From assembly GCA_964353455.1 (NCBI GenBank), contig CAYGWP010000526.1:1-19631 (forward strand): DNA of 19,631 nt. Reading direction: 5' to 3'. The stretch comes from CAYGWP01 sp964353455 (lineage in GTDB: Bacteria; Planctomycetota; Phycisphaerae; FEN-1346). The translations under genes were made by a program, and so were the position numbers. Under the pieces are notes generated by a model, which did not search any database, was not told the origin of the DNA, and saw nothing but the letters and a program-made list of their open reading frames with translations. This document shows, piece after piece, positions 7,823 through 15,729 of this stretch (positions within the stretch are counted from its first letter, which is position 1; each line of letters begins with the position of its first letter).

Positions 7823-8734
7823 CTACTTACCCTCGACGAAGCCCTGCCGCTCGAAGGCCGGCCCAGGATACGTGTAGAAACCTCGACCCGTCTTGACGCC
7901 CAGCCGCCCCTCTTCCACCAGCCCGCGCAGAAAATCCGCGTTCCGCCGCAGTTGCTCGCGGCCGGGCAGCCGCCGGGCCCAATTGTCGATAATCTGCCAG
8001 ACGGTATCCAGGCCCACGCGGTCCATGATGCCGAACGGACCCACCTGCGTCTTCATCACACCCATCCAGGCCCGGTCGATGTCCTCCACCGATGCCACAC
8101 CGTTGGCCGCCAGCGTCAGCGATTCGCGGTTGATCGCGCCCAGAATCGCGTTGAACACGTAACCGGGATTCTCCTTCCGGAGCACTATCGGAATCTGCCC
8201 TATCCGCACCGCAAATTCGCGCAGCAGCGACACCGTCGCCGGCGCCGTCCCGGGGTGCGGCATGATGTCCGCCACGTTCGACTCCCACACGTGCGGGTGG
8301 AAATGGAGCGCCGCAAACTGCGACGGCCGGCCTGTCGCCTCCGCCAGCATCGACGGACGCAGCATCGACGTGTTGGTCGTGAACACCGCACGCGGCGGAC
8401 ACAGCCGGTTGAATTGTGCGAACACCTCGCACTTCAGCCGCAGGTCCTCCGGCACAGACTCGCTCACCAGGTCAGCGCCGCCGGCCGCCTCCTCGGCACG
8501 AGGCGTAAACGTCATCCGCCCCGTCGCCGCCTCGGCATCCTCCCGCCGCAGCCTCTTCGCATCGACCAGTTGCGCCAGCCATGCCGCCGTCCGGCCCTTC
8601 GCCGCTTCCAGCGCGCCTGCGGCAATGTCATGGATGACGACGTCGTAGCCGTGCGCGGCACACTGGAGGCCGATTTCCTGCCCCATCGTGCCCGCCCCGA
8701 TTATCAGGATGCGCCGCACCTGCTGGATGTCCAC
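7823..8734 (-). CDS. 3-hydroxyacyl-CoA dehydrogenase family protein
   Basis: A 303-residue cytoplasmic NAD-dependent enzyme of the 3-hydroxyacyl-CoA/3-hydroxybutyryl-CoA dehydrogenase family, which oxidises 3-hydroxyacyl-CoA to 3-ketoacyl-CoA in fatty acid or butanoate metabolism. The GTG start (8732-8734) follows GGAG at 7 bases. The N-terminal Rossmann fold has GAGTMGQEI (13-21) and Asp36 in VVIHD, suited to NAD. TTNTS (119-123) supplies the conserved Ser, and His144 in ALHFHPH is the expected catalytic His. The usual catalytic Glu of the LVEVI motif aligns with Asp156 in NVADIMPHPGT. The C-terminal domain is standard (ENPGYVFNAILGAINRESL, then NGVASVEDIDRAWM, GPFGIMDRVGLDTV, GRGFYTYP). It stands alone, with no thiolase or enoyl-CoA hydratase nearby, and is convergent with the gene ending at 7778 (44 bp apart, no terminator seen). 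The active-site variation makes substrate assignment uncertain. Confidence 0.88.
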   Translation of the reverse strand: MDIQQVRRILIIGAGTMGQEIGLQCAAHGYDVVIHDIAAGALEAAKGRTAAWLAQLVDAKRLRREDAEAATGRMTFTPRAEEAAGGADLVSESVPEDLRLKCEVFAQFNRLCPPRAVFTTNTSMLRPSMLAEATGRPSQFAALHFHPHVWESNVADIMPHPGTAPATVSLLREFAVRIGQIPIVLRKENPGYVFNAILGAINRESLTLAANGVASVEDIDRAWMGVMKTQVGPFGIMDRVGLDTVWQIIDNWARRLPGREQLRRNADFLRGLVEEGRLGVKTGRGFYTYPGPAFERQGFVEGK

Positions 8735-8823
8735 GGCCGATCTCCGCCCGCCCTGACCTGCGGCCGTTCATGCCCGGCGCACGATGACCGTCCCCCGATT
8801 ACTGCGACAGCGAGAGATTCATG

Positions 8824-8867
8824 CTTTGCCCGGCGGGTCCCCATACTTCGCGCGGAGGGTCCCCCGG
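8824..8867. repeat. Two tandem copies of a 22-bp GC-rich repeat
   Basis: Two adjacent 22-bp units, 8824-8845 and 8846-8867, resemble CTTYGCGCGGCGGGTCYCCA and are diverged copies of the better-preserved array at 8941-9006. The spacer from 8735 to 9237 has no credible gene. Confidence 0.6.
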
Positions 8868-8898
8868 GCCTGGTGCCGAAATCACGTCATCCTGTAGG

Positions 8899-8917
8899 GT
8901 GGGTCCTCTGGACCCAC
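8899..8917. repeat. Perfect 8-bp-stem hairpin
   Basis: GTGGGTCC, loop TCT, GGACCCAC. It sits between the two clusters of 22-bp repeats and shares their GGGTC/GACCC core. There is no adjacent T-run, so it is not called a terminator. Confidence 0.6.
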
Positions 8918-8940
8918 GCGGCAGTGCCCCAGCAACCGTC

Positions 8941-9016
8941 CTTTGCGCGGCGGGTCTCCATACTTCGCGCGGCGGGTCTCCATGCTTGGCGCGGCGGGTC
9001 TCCCGACCCGCCGCGC
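8941..9016. repeat. Three tandem 22-bp repeats ending in a 12-bp-stem palindrome
   Basis: Units at 8941-8962, 8963-8984 and 8985-9006 share GCGCGGCGGGTCTCC, with small changes at the CTTN junctions. The last unit runs into a hairpin at 8989-9016: GCGCGGCGGGTC, loop TCCC, GACCCGCCGCGC, a perfect 12-bp stem. The same palindrome core is at 1-77. There are no unique spacers between units, so this is not a CRISPR array. Confidence 0.75.
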
Positions 9017-9045
9017 GCGGAAACGCGAAGTGGCGCTGTCCTATT

Positions 9046-9135
9046 AGAAACTGTTTCAGAACCGCGACCTTCGTGCTGTTCGCGTGCCACGGCTTGCTTG
9101 CAAGCCGTGTATGATGCGGTTCTGAAACAGTCTCT
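9046..9135. mobile_element. 90-bp MITE-like inverted-repeat element
   Basis: Terminal arms 9046-9065 and 9116-9135 are reverse complements at 19 of 20 bases (core CTGTTTCAGAACCGC). Inside is a second hairpin, 9088-9109, with a perfect 10-bp stem CACGGCTTGC/GCAAGCCGTG and a 2-base loop. The whole can fold into one long cruciform. It encodes nothing, and no clear target duplication flanks it. It may be a miniature transposon remnant or a structured RNA; the mobile assignment is inference. Confidence 0.5.
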
Positions 9136-9237
9136 TTGCGCGGTGCTCACCCGCAGCGCAGCCACAGTTTACCCGCTTGGGGCGGGCAGGCCGTGGGCAT
9201 GACACCCGCCTGACCTCGCTTGACGACAGGCCGAGCG

Positions 9238-9522
9238 CTACTCTTTCGGCGTCAGTTTCTTCACCGCGACGGCCAGTTCCTTCAGGTTCTCGGCGTCGAG
9301 CGTGTAGATCACCGACTTGCCCGTGCGTTTGGCAACCACCAGGCCGCCCACACGCAGGAGGCCCAGGTGGTGGCTGACCAGCGGCTGCTTGCGGCCGACG
9401 CCGGCGCACAGCGCGGTCACGTTCTTCGGCCCGGTCCTGAGCATCTTCAGCATCGCAAGCCGGGTCCGGTCCGCCAGGAGCCTGAACCCGAGCGCCAACC
9501 CCGTCACCTTCGACCTTGCCAT
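9238..9522 (-). CDS. ArsR-family winged-helix transcriptional regulator
   Basis: A 94-residue DNA-binding protein of typical ArsR/SmtB size. The ATG (9520-9522) is preceded by AGGA at 8 bases. FRLLADRTRLAMLKMLRTGP (13-32) is the usual first helical block. NVTALCAGVGRKQPLVSHHL (34-53) is the helix-turn-helix with the family's SHHLGLLRVGGLV recognition region, and VVAKRTGKSVIYTLD is the wing. The alpha-3 ELCVCDL metal site is reduced to a single Cys (ALCAGVG) and no C-terminal Cys/His cluster is present, so classical As/Cd/Zn sensing is unlikely and the signal is unknown. No adjacent transporter or metal-resistance gene is visible. The nearest genes are the giant surface protein (338 bp upstream) and the acyl-CoA dehydrogenase-type gene (503 bp downstream). 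Confidence 0.88.
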   Translation of the reverse strand: MARSKVTGLALGFRLLADRTRLAMLKMLRTGPKNVTALCAGVGRKQPLVSHHLGLLRVGGLVVAKRTGKSVIYTLDAENLKELAVAVKKLTPKE

Positions 9523-9540
9523 CGTAGTCTTCCTTTCCTG

Positions 9541-9596
9541 TTAACCATGTTGACCATGCCGGACGGGCAGTGTACCAGCCGCCGAAAAACAATCAA
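9541..9596 (-). promoter_or_regulatory. Candidate promoter and operator of the ArsR-type gene
   Basis: On the minus strand TTGATT (9591-9596), 16 bp, then TACACT (9569-9574) resemble sigma70 boxes. Just downstream, at and after the expected start site, lies a tandem pair of 9-mers on the plus strand, TTAACCATG and TTGACCATG (9541-9558). These also contain an imperfect dyad, GTCAAC-ATG-GTTAAC on the minus strand. The position suits an autoregulatory operator. This is inference. Confidence 0.35.
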
Positions 9597-9790
9597 CAGA
9601 ATTTCCTTAACACAAATTACTTGGGCCTCGCCGCAGATTGTGACTGTGTGCCCTTCAGCCGTTCTTGAGGAGCATAAACGCTGATACAAAAGCAGCCGAC
9701 CTTCCGATGCGATTGTTGTCCAGACAACGCAAAGTTACTGGCGGCCGTGACCTATGCTCTTTGCGCGGCCGCATAATTGGCCAAAGGGTA

Positions 9791-9853
9791 CCCCTTGTGG
9801 GAGAGGGTAGGGCTTGCCCGCCGTAGCCTCGGCGGAGGCGGGTGAGGGGGATT
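9791..9853. repeat. GC palindrome just past the stop codon of the giant surface protein gene
   Basis: Contains GGGAGAGGGTAGGGCTTGCC and a compound stem with CCCGCC/GGCGGG and GCCTC/GAGGC arms, ending in GGGTGAGGGG 8 bp from the TGA at 9861. Read on the minus strand it is the 3' end structure of that gene and may terminate or protect its mRNA. It is related to 16126-16161, which lies in the opposite orientation on the other side of the gene. The rest of 9523-9860 holds only the ArsR promoter region; I see no gene there. Confidence 0.5.
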
Positions 9854-9860
9854 TGCGCCT

Positions 9861-12800
9861 TCACCGCCCCCTGCGCCGCAGCACCACAAGCGCGCAACCC
9901 ATCCCAAGCAGCAGGATTGAGGCCGGCTCCGGCGTCACCCCTATCGTCCCGTCTGTGTAGATGCCGCTCGTGTCCCACGCAAGGCCGTCGCCAAGCGCCG
10001 GAAGGCTGTAAGTGGTGAACTCGCCCGTGATGCTCGAAAAGTCCAGAATGTCAAACTCATCGCCCAGCATCGGCAGAAAATCGTCGATCAGCGCAACGCT
10101 CAGCGTCGCACCCGACGCAACCGTGATCGCGCCGCTGGCGTCCACAACGTCGTAGTCAATCCCCCGCTCCTCGCCCCCGATCTCAATCTCCAGGGTCGAA
10201 CCGTTTGCATACGTAACACTGCCGGTCACCGACAGCACGCCGGGGCTGGAACCCGGGGCCATCGTGCCGCGCACAGTTATATTTCCCAGGACCGTGCCTT
10301 CTCCCTTCAGCACCCGCCCTGCGGCCAGCGAGTACCCGGAGACTGCACTCACATCGTACGTTGCCCCCGCATCCACCTCGATCACCGTGCTGGCAAGCGT
10401 GATGCTGGGCATCAGCCTCAGGATGCCCTCGGCGATGGTCGTGGCGCCCGTGTAAGTAGGGCTGACCTTTAGAAGCAGTACGCCGCTGCCCGACTTAAAG
10501 AGGCTGCCGTTCGATAGGACACCGGAAAGGCTCGCAAGGTCCCCGGGCGCCGCCGGGTTGTCGATGACGGTCACCGTCCTCACATCGCCGCCCAGGTTGA
10601 TGGCGTTTCGGAACTCGGTTTCTCTGTCGGCCGTCGGCGACCCGAAGATGAGGGCCGAGCCGCTCGGCACGAACCCGCCGCTGCCCCAGGTAAGCGCCGT
10701 CGGACTGGCCGTCCCGCCGATCGCAACTGTGAACTTGCCCCCTTTGGCCGAGAACCCGCCGCCAGCCGTCCACTGCACCTGGCCGCTGCCTGCCCCCAGG
10801 CCGCGAGTAAGGGTTAGCGCGCTGCTTGCCTCAAGGACACCGCCGGCCAGGACCAGGTTGCCGGCCGCGGGCAGCGTCGTCCCATCGTTGGCCCGAAGGG
10901 TGCCCCCGGCTATGGTGGTACCCCCGCTATAAGTGTTGCCGCCCGTTAGCACCAACAGGCCATTACCAGACTTCAGAAGGCCACCGTTCGTTAGCGCGCC
11001 GGTGAGCGTCGCGAAGTCGCCTGTTGTCGCCGGGTTGTCGTTGACTGTTATGGTCCGCGTCGCGCCGCCGAAGTTGATGGCATTCCTGAACTCCGTCTCG
11101 CTATCGGCCGTCGGCGAACCGAAGACAAGCGCGGAACCGCTCGGCACGAAGTTGCCGCTCGCCCACGTCAGGGCCGTCGGACTCGTCGTGCCGCCGATTG
11201 CCACAATCATCTTGCCCCCATAAGCCGAGAACCCGCTGCTGCCGGTCCACTGGACCTTGCCGGCCGTCGTGCCCATGTTGCGGGTGAAGGTTGTGGCGCC
11301 GCTCGATTCAAGGACGCCGCCACTCAATACCAGGTTGCTTGACGTGGGGAGTCCTGCGCCGTCCGTTGTGCGGAGAACGCCGCCCTGAACCTCCGTCGGG
11401 CCGCTATATGTGTTGGTGCCCGTCAGCAGCACAACGCCCGAGTCTGCCTTGATCAACCGCCGCGATACGCCGCTGATTATCCCTGAAACGGTAAGGGGGG
11501 CTGTCGAAGCGCCGATGGCCGAGTCGCTCGCCAGCGTGACTGGCCCGCTCCAAGTGGCGGCAGAACTGCCGCCTCTCAGCGCGCCCGTGCCGCCAACGCC
11601 GGTGCCGTTCAGCGTCAATGGCTCGGCCACCCCGTCAACGGTTATTTCCAGAGTAGCCCCGCTGCTGACGGTCGTGCTGGCCGCCGTAGAACCCAACGCC
11701 GCTGTGTGAGAGAGGCGTAGAACCCCCTGGGCCACGGTGGTTATTCCCGCATAGGTGTTGGCCCCCGAAAGGGCCAATATCCCCAATCCGTTCTTCGTCA
11801 GGCCGCCGTTGGAGAGGACACCGGAGATCGTGGCAAAGTCGTTACCCGACGCCGCATTGTCGTTGGCGGTTATCGTCCGGGTGGCGCCGCCGAGGTCGAT
11901 GCTATTTGTGAACACGACTTCGCTGTCGGCGGTTGCTGAACCGAAGACGAGCGCCGAGCCGCTCGGGACGAAATTGCCGCTCCCCCACGTCAGGGCCGTC
12001 GGGCTTGCCGTGCCGCCGATAGCAACGGTCGTCTTGCCGCCGTAGGCCGAGAACCCGCCGCTGCCCGTCCACCGGACTTGCCCGCCCGCCGTACCCATGC
12101 TCCGGGTGAAAGTCGTTGCGCCGTTGCCCTCAAAGACCCCGCCGGCGAAGACCATGTTACTGGCCGCAGGCAGGCCTTCGCCATCGCTGGCTCGGAGAGT
12201 GCCGCTCTGGATGGTTGTGGTACCGCTGTAGGAGTTGGATGCCGTAAGTTCGAGAAGGTCCATCCCAATCTTGGTCAAGCCCCCCGCGCCGCCGATTGCT
12301 CCGTAGATGGTAAAGGGCGCTGCCGAAGCCCCAAGAGTCGAGTCGCTTGCCAAAGTGACGGGGCCGCCCCAACTGCCCGCGGAACTGCCGCCGCGCAGCG
12401 CCCCCGTGCCGCCGACCCCCGGGCCATTCAGAGTCAGGGGCTCGGCATCAACAGCCGCCGACACTTCCAGCGTGCTGCCGCCCGCCACCACCGTGCCGCC
12501 GGCGGCGCAACCCAAGGCCGACGTATGGCTCACGCACAGGACCCCCTCTGCCACCGTGGTTGTTCCGGCGTATGTGTTGGCCCCCCAAAGGAAGAGCATT
12601 CCCAACCCGTTCTTGGTCAACCCGCCGTTGGAGAGCACTCCCGAAAGGTTCGCGAAGTCACCGCCGCTTGCCGGGTTGTCGTTGACCGTGACGGTCTGCG
12701 TCGCCCCGCCCAGGTCGAGGTTGTTCCTGAACTCCGTTTCGCTGTCGGCTGTCGCCGAACCCAAAACAAGGGCGCACCCATCAGGCACGAACCCGCCGCT

Positions 12801-15713
12801 CCCCCACGTAAGCGCCGTCGGACTTGCCGTGCCGCCGATCGCAACTGTCAACTTGGCTCCCTTGGTTGAGAACCCGCCGCTCCCTGTCCACTGCACCTGG
12901 CCGCCGCCTGTGCCCAGGGTGCGCGTGAAGGTCGTCGCGCCGGTCGCCTCAAAGATGCCGCCGGCCAGAATCAGGTTGCCGGCCGCAGGCAGCGTTGTCC
13001 CCTCCGTCGCCCGAAGGGTGCCCCCGCCTATGGTCGTTCCGCCGCTATAGTTGTTGGTGCCCTTCAGCACAAGCAGACCATCTCCGGACTTCAGGAGGCT
13101 GCCGTTCGATAGCACGCCGGTCAGGGTCGCGAAGTCGGCGCTGGTCGCCGGGTTGTCGTTGACGGTTATGGTCCGCGCCGCGCCGCCGAAGTTGATGGCG
13201 TTCCTGAATTCCGTCTCGCTATCGGCCGTCGCCGAACCGAACACAAGGGCCGAGCCGCTCGGCACGAAGTTGCCGCTGCCCCACGTCAGGGCTGTAGGGC
13301 TACCCGTCCCTCCTATGGCAACAATCATCTTCCCGCCACAAGCCGAGAACCCGCCGCTGCCCGTCCACTGGACCTTCCCGGAAGTCGTGCCCATGGTGCG
13401 GGTGAAGGTTGTCGTGCCGATTGACTCAAGGACGCCTCCACTCAGTACCAGGTTGCTTGCGGCAGGGAGGCCTGCGCCGTCCGTGGCGCGCAGTACGCCA
13501 CCCTGGATGGTTGAGGTGCCGCCGTATGTGTCAGTGCCGGAGAGGGCCTGCACCCCTTGCCCGCTCTTAATGATGCCACCTGTGCCGCTGATGACGCCGC
13601 CGAAGTCGCCCGACCCATTCGCTGAGCCAATAGTGAGTGTATTGGATCCAAGCGTAACGGCACCGGTGCCGTTCAGGCCGTTCACGGCAGCGCCGGAGAC
13701 GGCGATGTCCAGCGTGCCAGTGATCGTCACGTCCGAGCCGATGGGTATGGCGCCTGCCCCTCCAAACCGCAAAGTGCCCTCGGAAACAATGGTTGGCCCC
13801 GAATACGTGTTCGCGCCCCTAAGCACCAGGAGCCCCGTGCCGGACTTCGTAAGTCCCCCGTTGGACAGCACGCCCGAAAGGGTCGCAAAGTCGCCGGTAC
13901 TGGCAGGGTTATCGTTGACCGTCACAGTCCGCGTCGCCCCGCCGAGGTCAATGTCGTTTCTGAACTCCGTCTCGCTGTCGGCCGTCGCCGAACCGAATAC
14001 AAGGGCAGAGCCGCTTGGAACGAAGTTGCCGCTCGCCCAGACAAGCGGGGTTGGGCTGGCCGTGCCTCCGAGGGCCACAGTCAGTTTGCCGCCGCGGGCC
14101 GACATGCCGCCGCTGCCGGTCCATTGCACTTGCTCGTTGCCGGCGCCCACGCCGCGGCTGAACGTGCCGCTGCTTGAAAGCACACCGCCGGAAAGCGCCA
14201 GGTTGCACACAGGCAGATATGAGAGCGCGTCGGCTTGTAACGTGCCGGAAATCGAGAGCATACCCGCGGTCACGCTACCGCCGCTGAGGCTTAGAGTGGC
14301 GTCAGAAGCGATGCTTAGAGTGTTGGTGACATTGAGCGTCCTAGCCGAACCCAGCGTGGGCGAAGCGCCAAGGGGCCCAGTGGAGCCGATCGTAAGACCC
14401 CCCGTACCGGTGATGCTCAAAGTGCCGCTGGTCCAGTTGAACGTGCCGGAATTCGAAAGCGCGCCTACCTCCAGACTGCTGCCGCTGAGGGTTAGAGTGG
14501 CGCCGGAAGCAATGGTTAGAGTGTTGGTGACATTGAGGGTCTTGGCGGCATCGAGCGTCAGCGATGCACCCAGGGGCCCCGTGGGCCCAACCGAGAGCCC
14601 CCCCGTGCCAGTGATGTCAAGCGTGCCGTCGGTCCAGGTGATCGTGCCGCCGGAAGTCTTGGAGAGCGAGCCGGTCGTCACGCTGCCGCCGGTTTGGAGC
14701 GTCAGGCTGCTGTTGTCCCAGACCTTGAGTCCGGTGGCCACTGTGATTTGGCCACCGTTCTGGATTGTCAGCATGCCTGTGCCATAATCCCCGACATCCA
14801 TGTTTGCGGAATTGGTCCACTTGGACCCAATGCCGTCCACGGTAGCAGTTCCGCTTGAGCCGGGTTGAATCCCCAGGCATCCTCTGGCGTCGAAGACTTG
14901 GCCGCCGTTCCGGATCTGGAGAGTACCCGTGTCGAAGCGGCCAACGTACAGGGTAGAGGAATTGGTCCACATCGACCCGTTTCCGTCAACTGTGGCGGCG
15001 CCCCCGCCGAACCAGGCTATGGTGCCCTCAGAGCAGGAGACCTGTCCGCCGGCCTTGATATCAAGTGTGCCCGTGCTGTGGTCACCGACCACCAGCCAGC
15101 CGGAACTGCTCCATTTCGACCCGATGCCGTCCACGGTGGCTTTGCCGATGGAACCAGCATACAAGCCCATGCGACCGCTCGAACCGTAGACTTGACCGCC
15201 GCTCAAGATGTTCAGCGTGCCCGTGCCGCTCGTGCCCACGCCCAAGGCACCGGAGCTAGAGACGGTACCTCCGGTGATAGTGTACGTGCCATTGCCAGTC
15301 GCGTGGTATCCGACGTTGATCCCTGAGCATATGTTCGTCCCGGCACTCTGGGTCACAGCCCCCTGGCCGTCATAGCCAACGTACTCGTAGAGGACATTCA
15401 GAGTGTGGTTGTTCGGCATATCCAGGGTCATCGTGCCCGTGCCCGTGGCGTCAACCCTGAGAGAATGGAGCACCGCATCGGGATTGATTGTGTTGTAGTA
15501 GGTTACGACCCGGTCGGTGGCATCGCTCTGCGTAAGGTATGCATCGTCGTCGGCCTGCGGCAGACTGCTCGAGGACCAGTTGCCGATGGTATCCCACTGC
15601 CCGCTTCCGCCAATCCAGTACTTGTTGGCGCCTTCGGCCGTAGATCCCGCAAGGAAAGCGGCTACCGCCAGCGCGATGAGGCAGGCTAGGCGGCGACGGG
15701 CGCTAGCACACAT
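9861..15713 (-). CDS. Giant autotransporter-type beta-strand repeat surface protein with a PEP-CTERM anchor
   Basis: A 1950-residue exported protein. The ATG at 15711-15713 is chosen because it starts a normal signal peptide (CASARRRLACLIALAVAAFL, cleavage near AEGA). An in-frame extension to 15854 passes through leader hairpins and a G-run. Next come four T5SS/PEP-CTERM-associated repeats of about 50 residues (TGTLNILSGGQV, TGTLDIKAGGQV, TGTLQIRNGGQV, TGMLTIQNGGQI). Two copies of a GTGGL-TIGSTGPLGAS module follow, then nine autotransporter-associated beta-strand repeats (GGLTKSGTGLLVLRGANTYS and relatives) interleaved with six copies of a TVAIGGTASPTALTW/TADSETEFRN module. A GTMAPGSSPGVLSV closing domain precedes the tail TPEP-ASILLLGMGCALVV-LRRRGR, a PEP-CTERM signal. 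In known systems this is cut by an exosortase and leads to surface attachment; no exosortase is in the window. The fold should be a long beta-helix. The function is likely adhesion or matrix formation. Confidence 0.88.
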   Translation of the reverse strand: MCASARRRLACLIALAVAAFLAGSTAEGANKYWIGGSGQWDTIGNWSSSSLPQADDDAYLTQSDATDRVVTYYNTINPDAVLHSLRVDATGTGTMTLDMPNNHTLNVLYEYVGYDGQGAVTQSAGTNICSGINVGYHATGNGTYTITGGTVSSSGALGVGTSGTGTLNILSGGQVYGSSGRMGLYAGSIGKATVDGIGSKWSSSGWLVVGDHSTGTLDIKAGGQVSCSEGTIAWFGGGAATVDGNGSMWTNSSTLYVGRFDTGTLQIRNGGQVFDARGCLGIQPGSSGTATVDGIGSKWTNSANMDVGDYGTGMLTIQNGGQITVATGLKVWDNSSLTLQTGGSVTTGSLSKTSGGTITWTDGTLDITGTGGLSVGPTGPLGASLTLDAAKTLNVTNTLTIASGATLTLSGSSLEVGALSNSGTFNWTSGTLSITGTGGLTIGSTGPLGASPTLGSARTLNVTNTLSIASDATLSLSGGSVTAGMLSISGTLQADALSYLPVCNLALSGGVLSSSGTFSRGVGAGNEQVQWTGSGGMSARGGKLTVALGGTASPTPLVWASGNFVPSGSALVFGSATADSETEFRNDIDLGGATRTVTVNDNPASTGDFATLSGVLSNGGLTKSGTGLLVLRGANTYSGPTIVSEGTLRFGGAGAIPIGSDVTITGTLDIAVSGAAVNGLNGTGAVTLGSNTLTIGSANGSGDFGGVISGTGGIIKSGQGVQALSGTDTYGGTSTIQGGVLRATDGAGLPAASNLVLSGGVLESIGTTTFTRTMGTTSGKVQWTGSGGFSACGGKMIVAIGGTGSPTALTWGSGNFVPSGSALVFGSATADSETEFRNAINFGGAARTITVNDNPATSADFATLTGVLSNGSLLKSGDGLLVLKGTNNYSGGTTIGGGTLRATEGTTLPAAGNLILAGGIFEATGATTFTRTLGTGGGQVQWTGSGGFSTKGAKLTVAIGGTASPTALTWGSGGFVPDGCALVLGSATADSETEFRNNLDLGGATQTVTVNDNPASGGDFANLSGVLSNGGLTKNGLGMLFLWGANTYAGTTTVAEGVLCVSHTSALGCAAGGTVVAGGSTLEVSAAVDAEPLTLNGPGVGGTGALRGGSSAGSWGGPVTLASDSTLGASAAPFTIYGAIGGAGGLTKIGMDLLELTASNSYSGTTTIQSGTLRASDGEGLPAASNMVFAGGVFEGNGATTFTRSMGTAGGQVRWTGSGGFSAYGGKTTVAIGGTASPTALTWGSGNFVPSGSALVFGSATADSEVVFTNSIDLGGATRTITANDNAASGNDFATISGVLSNGGLTKNGLGILALSGANTYAGITTVAQGVLRLSHTAALGSTAASTTVSSGATLEITVDGVAEPLTLNGTGVGGTGALRGGSSAATWSGPVTLASDSAIGASTAPLTVSGIISGVSRRLIKADSGVVLLTGTNTYSGPTEVQGGVLRTTDGAGLPTSSNLVLSGGVLESSGATTFTRNMGTTAGKVQWTGSSGFSAYGGKMIVAIGGTTSPTALTWASGNFVPSGSALVFGSPTADSETEFRNAINFGGATRTITVNDNPATTGDFATLTGALTNGGLLKSGNGLLVLTGGNTYSGGTTIAGGTLRANDGTTLPAAGNLVLAGGVLEASSALTLTRGLGAGSGQVQWTAGGGFSAKGGKFTVAIGGTASPTALTWGSGGFVPSGSALIFGSPTADRETEFRNAINLGGDVRTVTVIDNPAAPGDLASLSGVLSNGSLFKSGSGVLLLKVSPTYTGATTIAEGILRLMPSITLASTVIEVDAGATYDVSAVSGYSLAAGRVLKGEGTVLGNITVRGTMAPGSSPGVLSVTGSVTYANGSTLEIEIGGEERGIDYDVVDASGAITVASGATLSVALIDDFLPMLGDEFDILDFSSITGEFTTYSLPALGDGLAWDTSGIYTDGTIGVTPEPASILLLGMGCALVVLRRRGR
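10555..13914. repeat. Higher-order internal DNA repeat of the surface protein gene
   Basis: The codons for TVNDNPA-type segments recur with anchors (GGGTTGTCG or close) at 10555, 11032, 11854, 12673, 13150 and 13906. The spacings are 477, 822, 819, 477 and 756. Copies 1 and 4, and copies 2 and 5, are each exactly 2118 bp apart. Protein residues agree: copies 1 and 4 share GSGGFVP, and copies 2 and 5 share KVQWTG, KMIVAIGG and AINFGG. This indicates duplication of a block of about 2.1 kb. Confidence 0.75.
14690..15320. repeat. Region coding the four T5SS/PEP-CTERM-associated repeats
   Basis: The region codes four repeats of 48-50 residues, each with a TGxLxI--GGQV strand pair, a GSxGxATVDGxGSxW stretch and an LxVGD strand. 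DNA identity between units is low, so they are older than the downstream 2.1-kb duplication. Confidence 0.7.
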
Positions 15714-15715
15714 CG

Positions 15716-15729
15716 CCCCCCCCCCCCCC
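15716..15729. repeat. Homopolymer of 14 C (14 G on the coding strand) beside the start codon
   Basis: On the minus strand fourteen consecutive G residues end 2 bases before the ATG of the giant surface protein, filling the place of its ribosome binding site. No other homopolymer of this length is seen in the window. In several bacteria such tracts change length by slipped-strand mispairing and switch surface genes; here that is inference. A sequencing or assembly length error is also possible. Confidence 0.8.

Noticed and set aside
8824..9016. Possible CRISPR array
   Set aside because: The 22-bp units are directly adjacent without unique spacers, and no cas gene is present.
7775..9202. 475-codon open frame on the plus strand
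   Set aside because: Antisense to the 3-hydroxyacyl-CoA dehydrogenase and continuing through palindromic repeats; no ribosome binding site or domain.
13051..14787. 578-codon open frame on the plus strand
   Set aside because: It is antisense to the surface protein repeats; its apparent Pro/Val repeats merely mirror the Gly/Thr repeats of the real gene.
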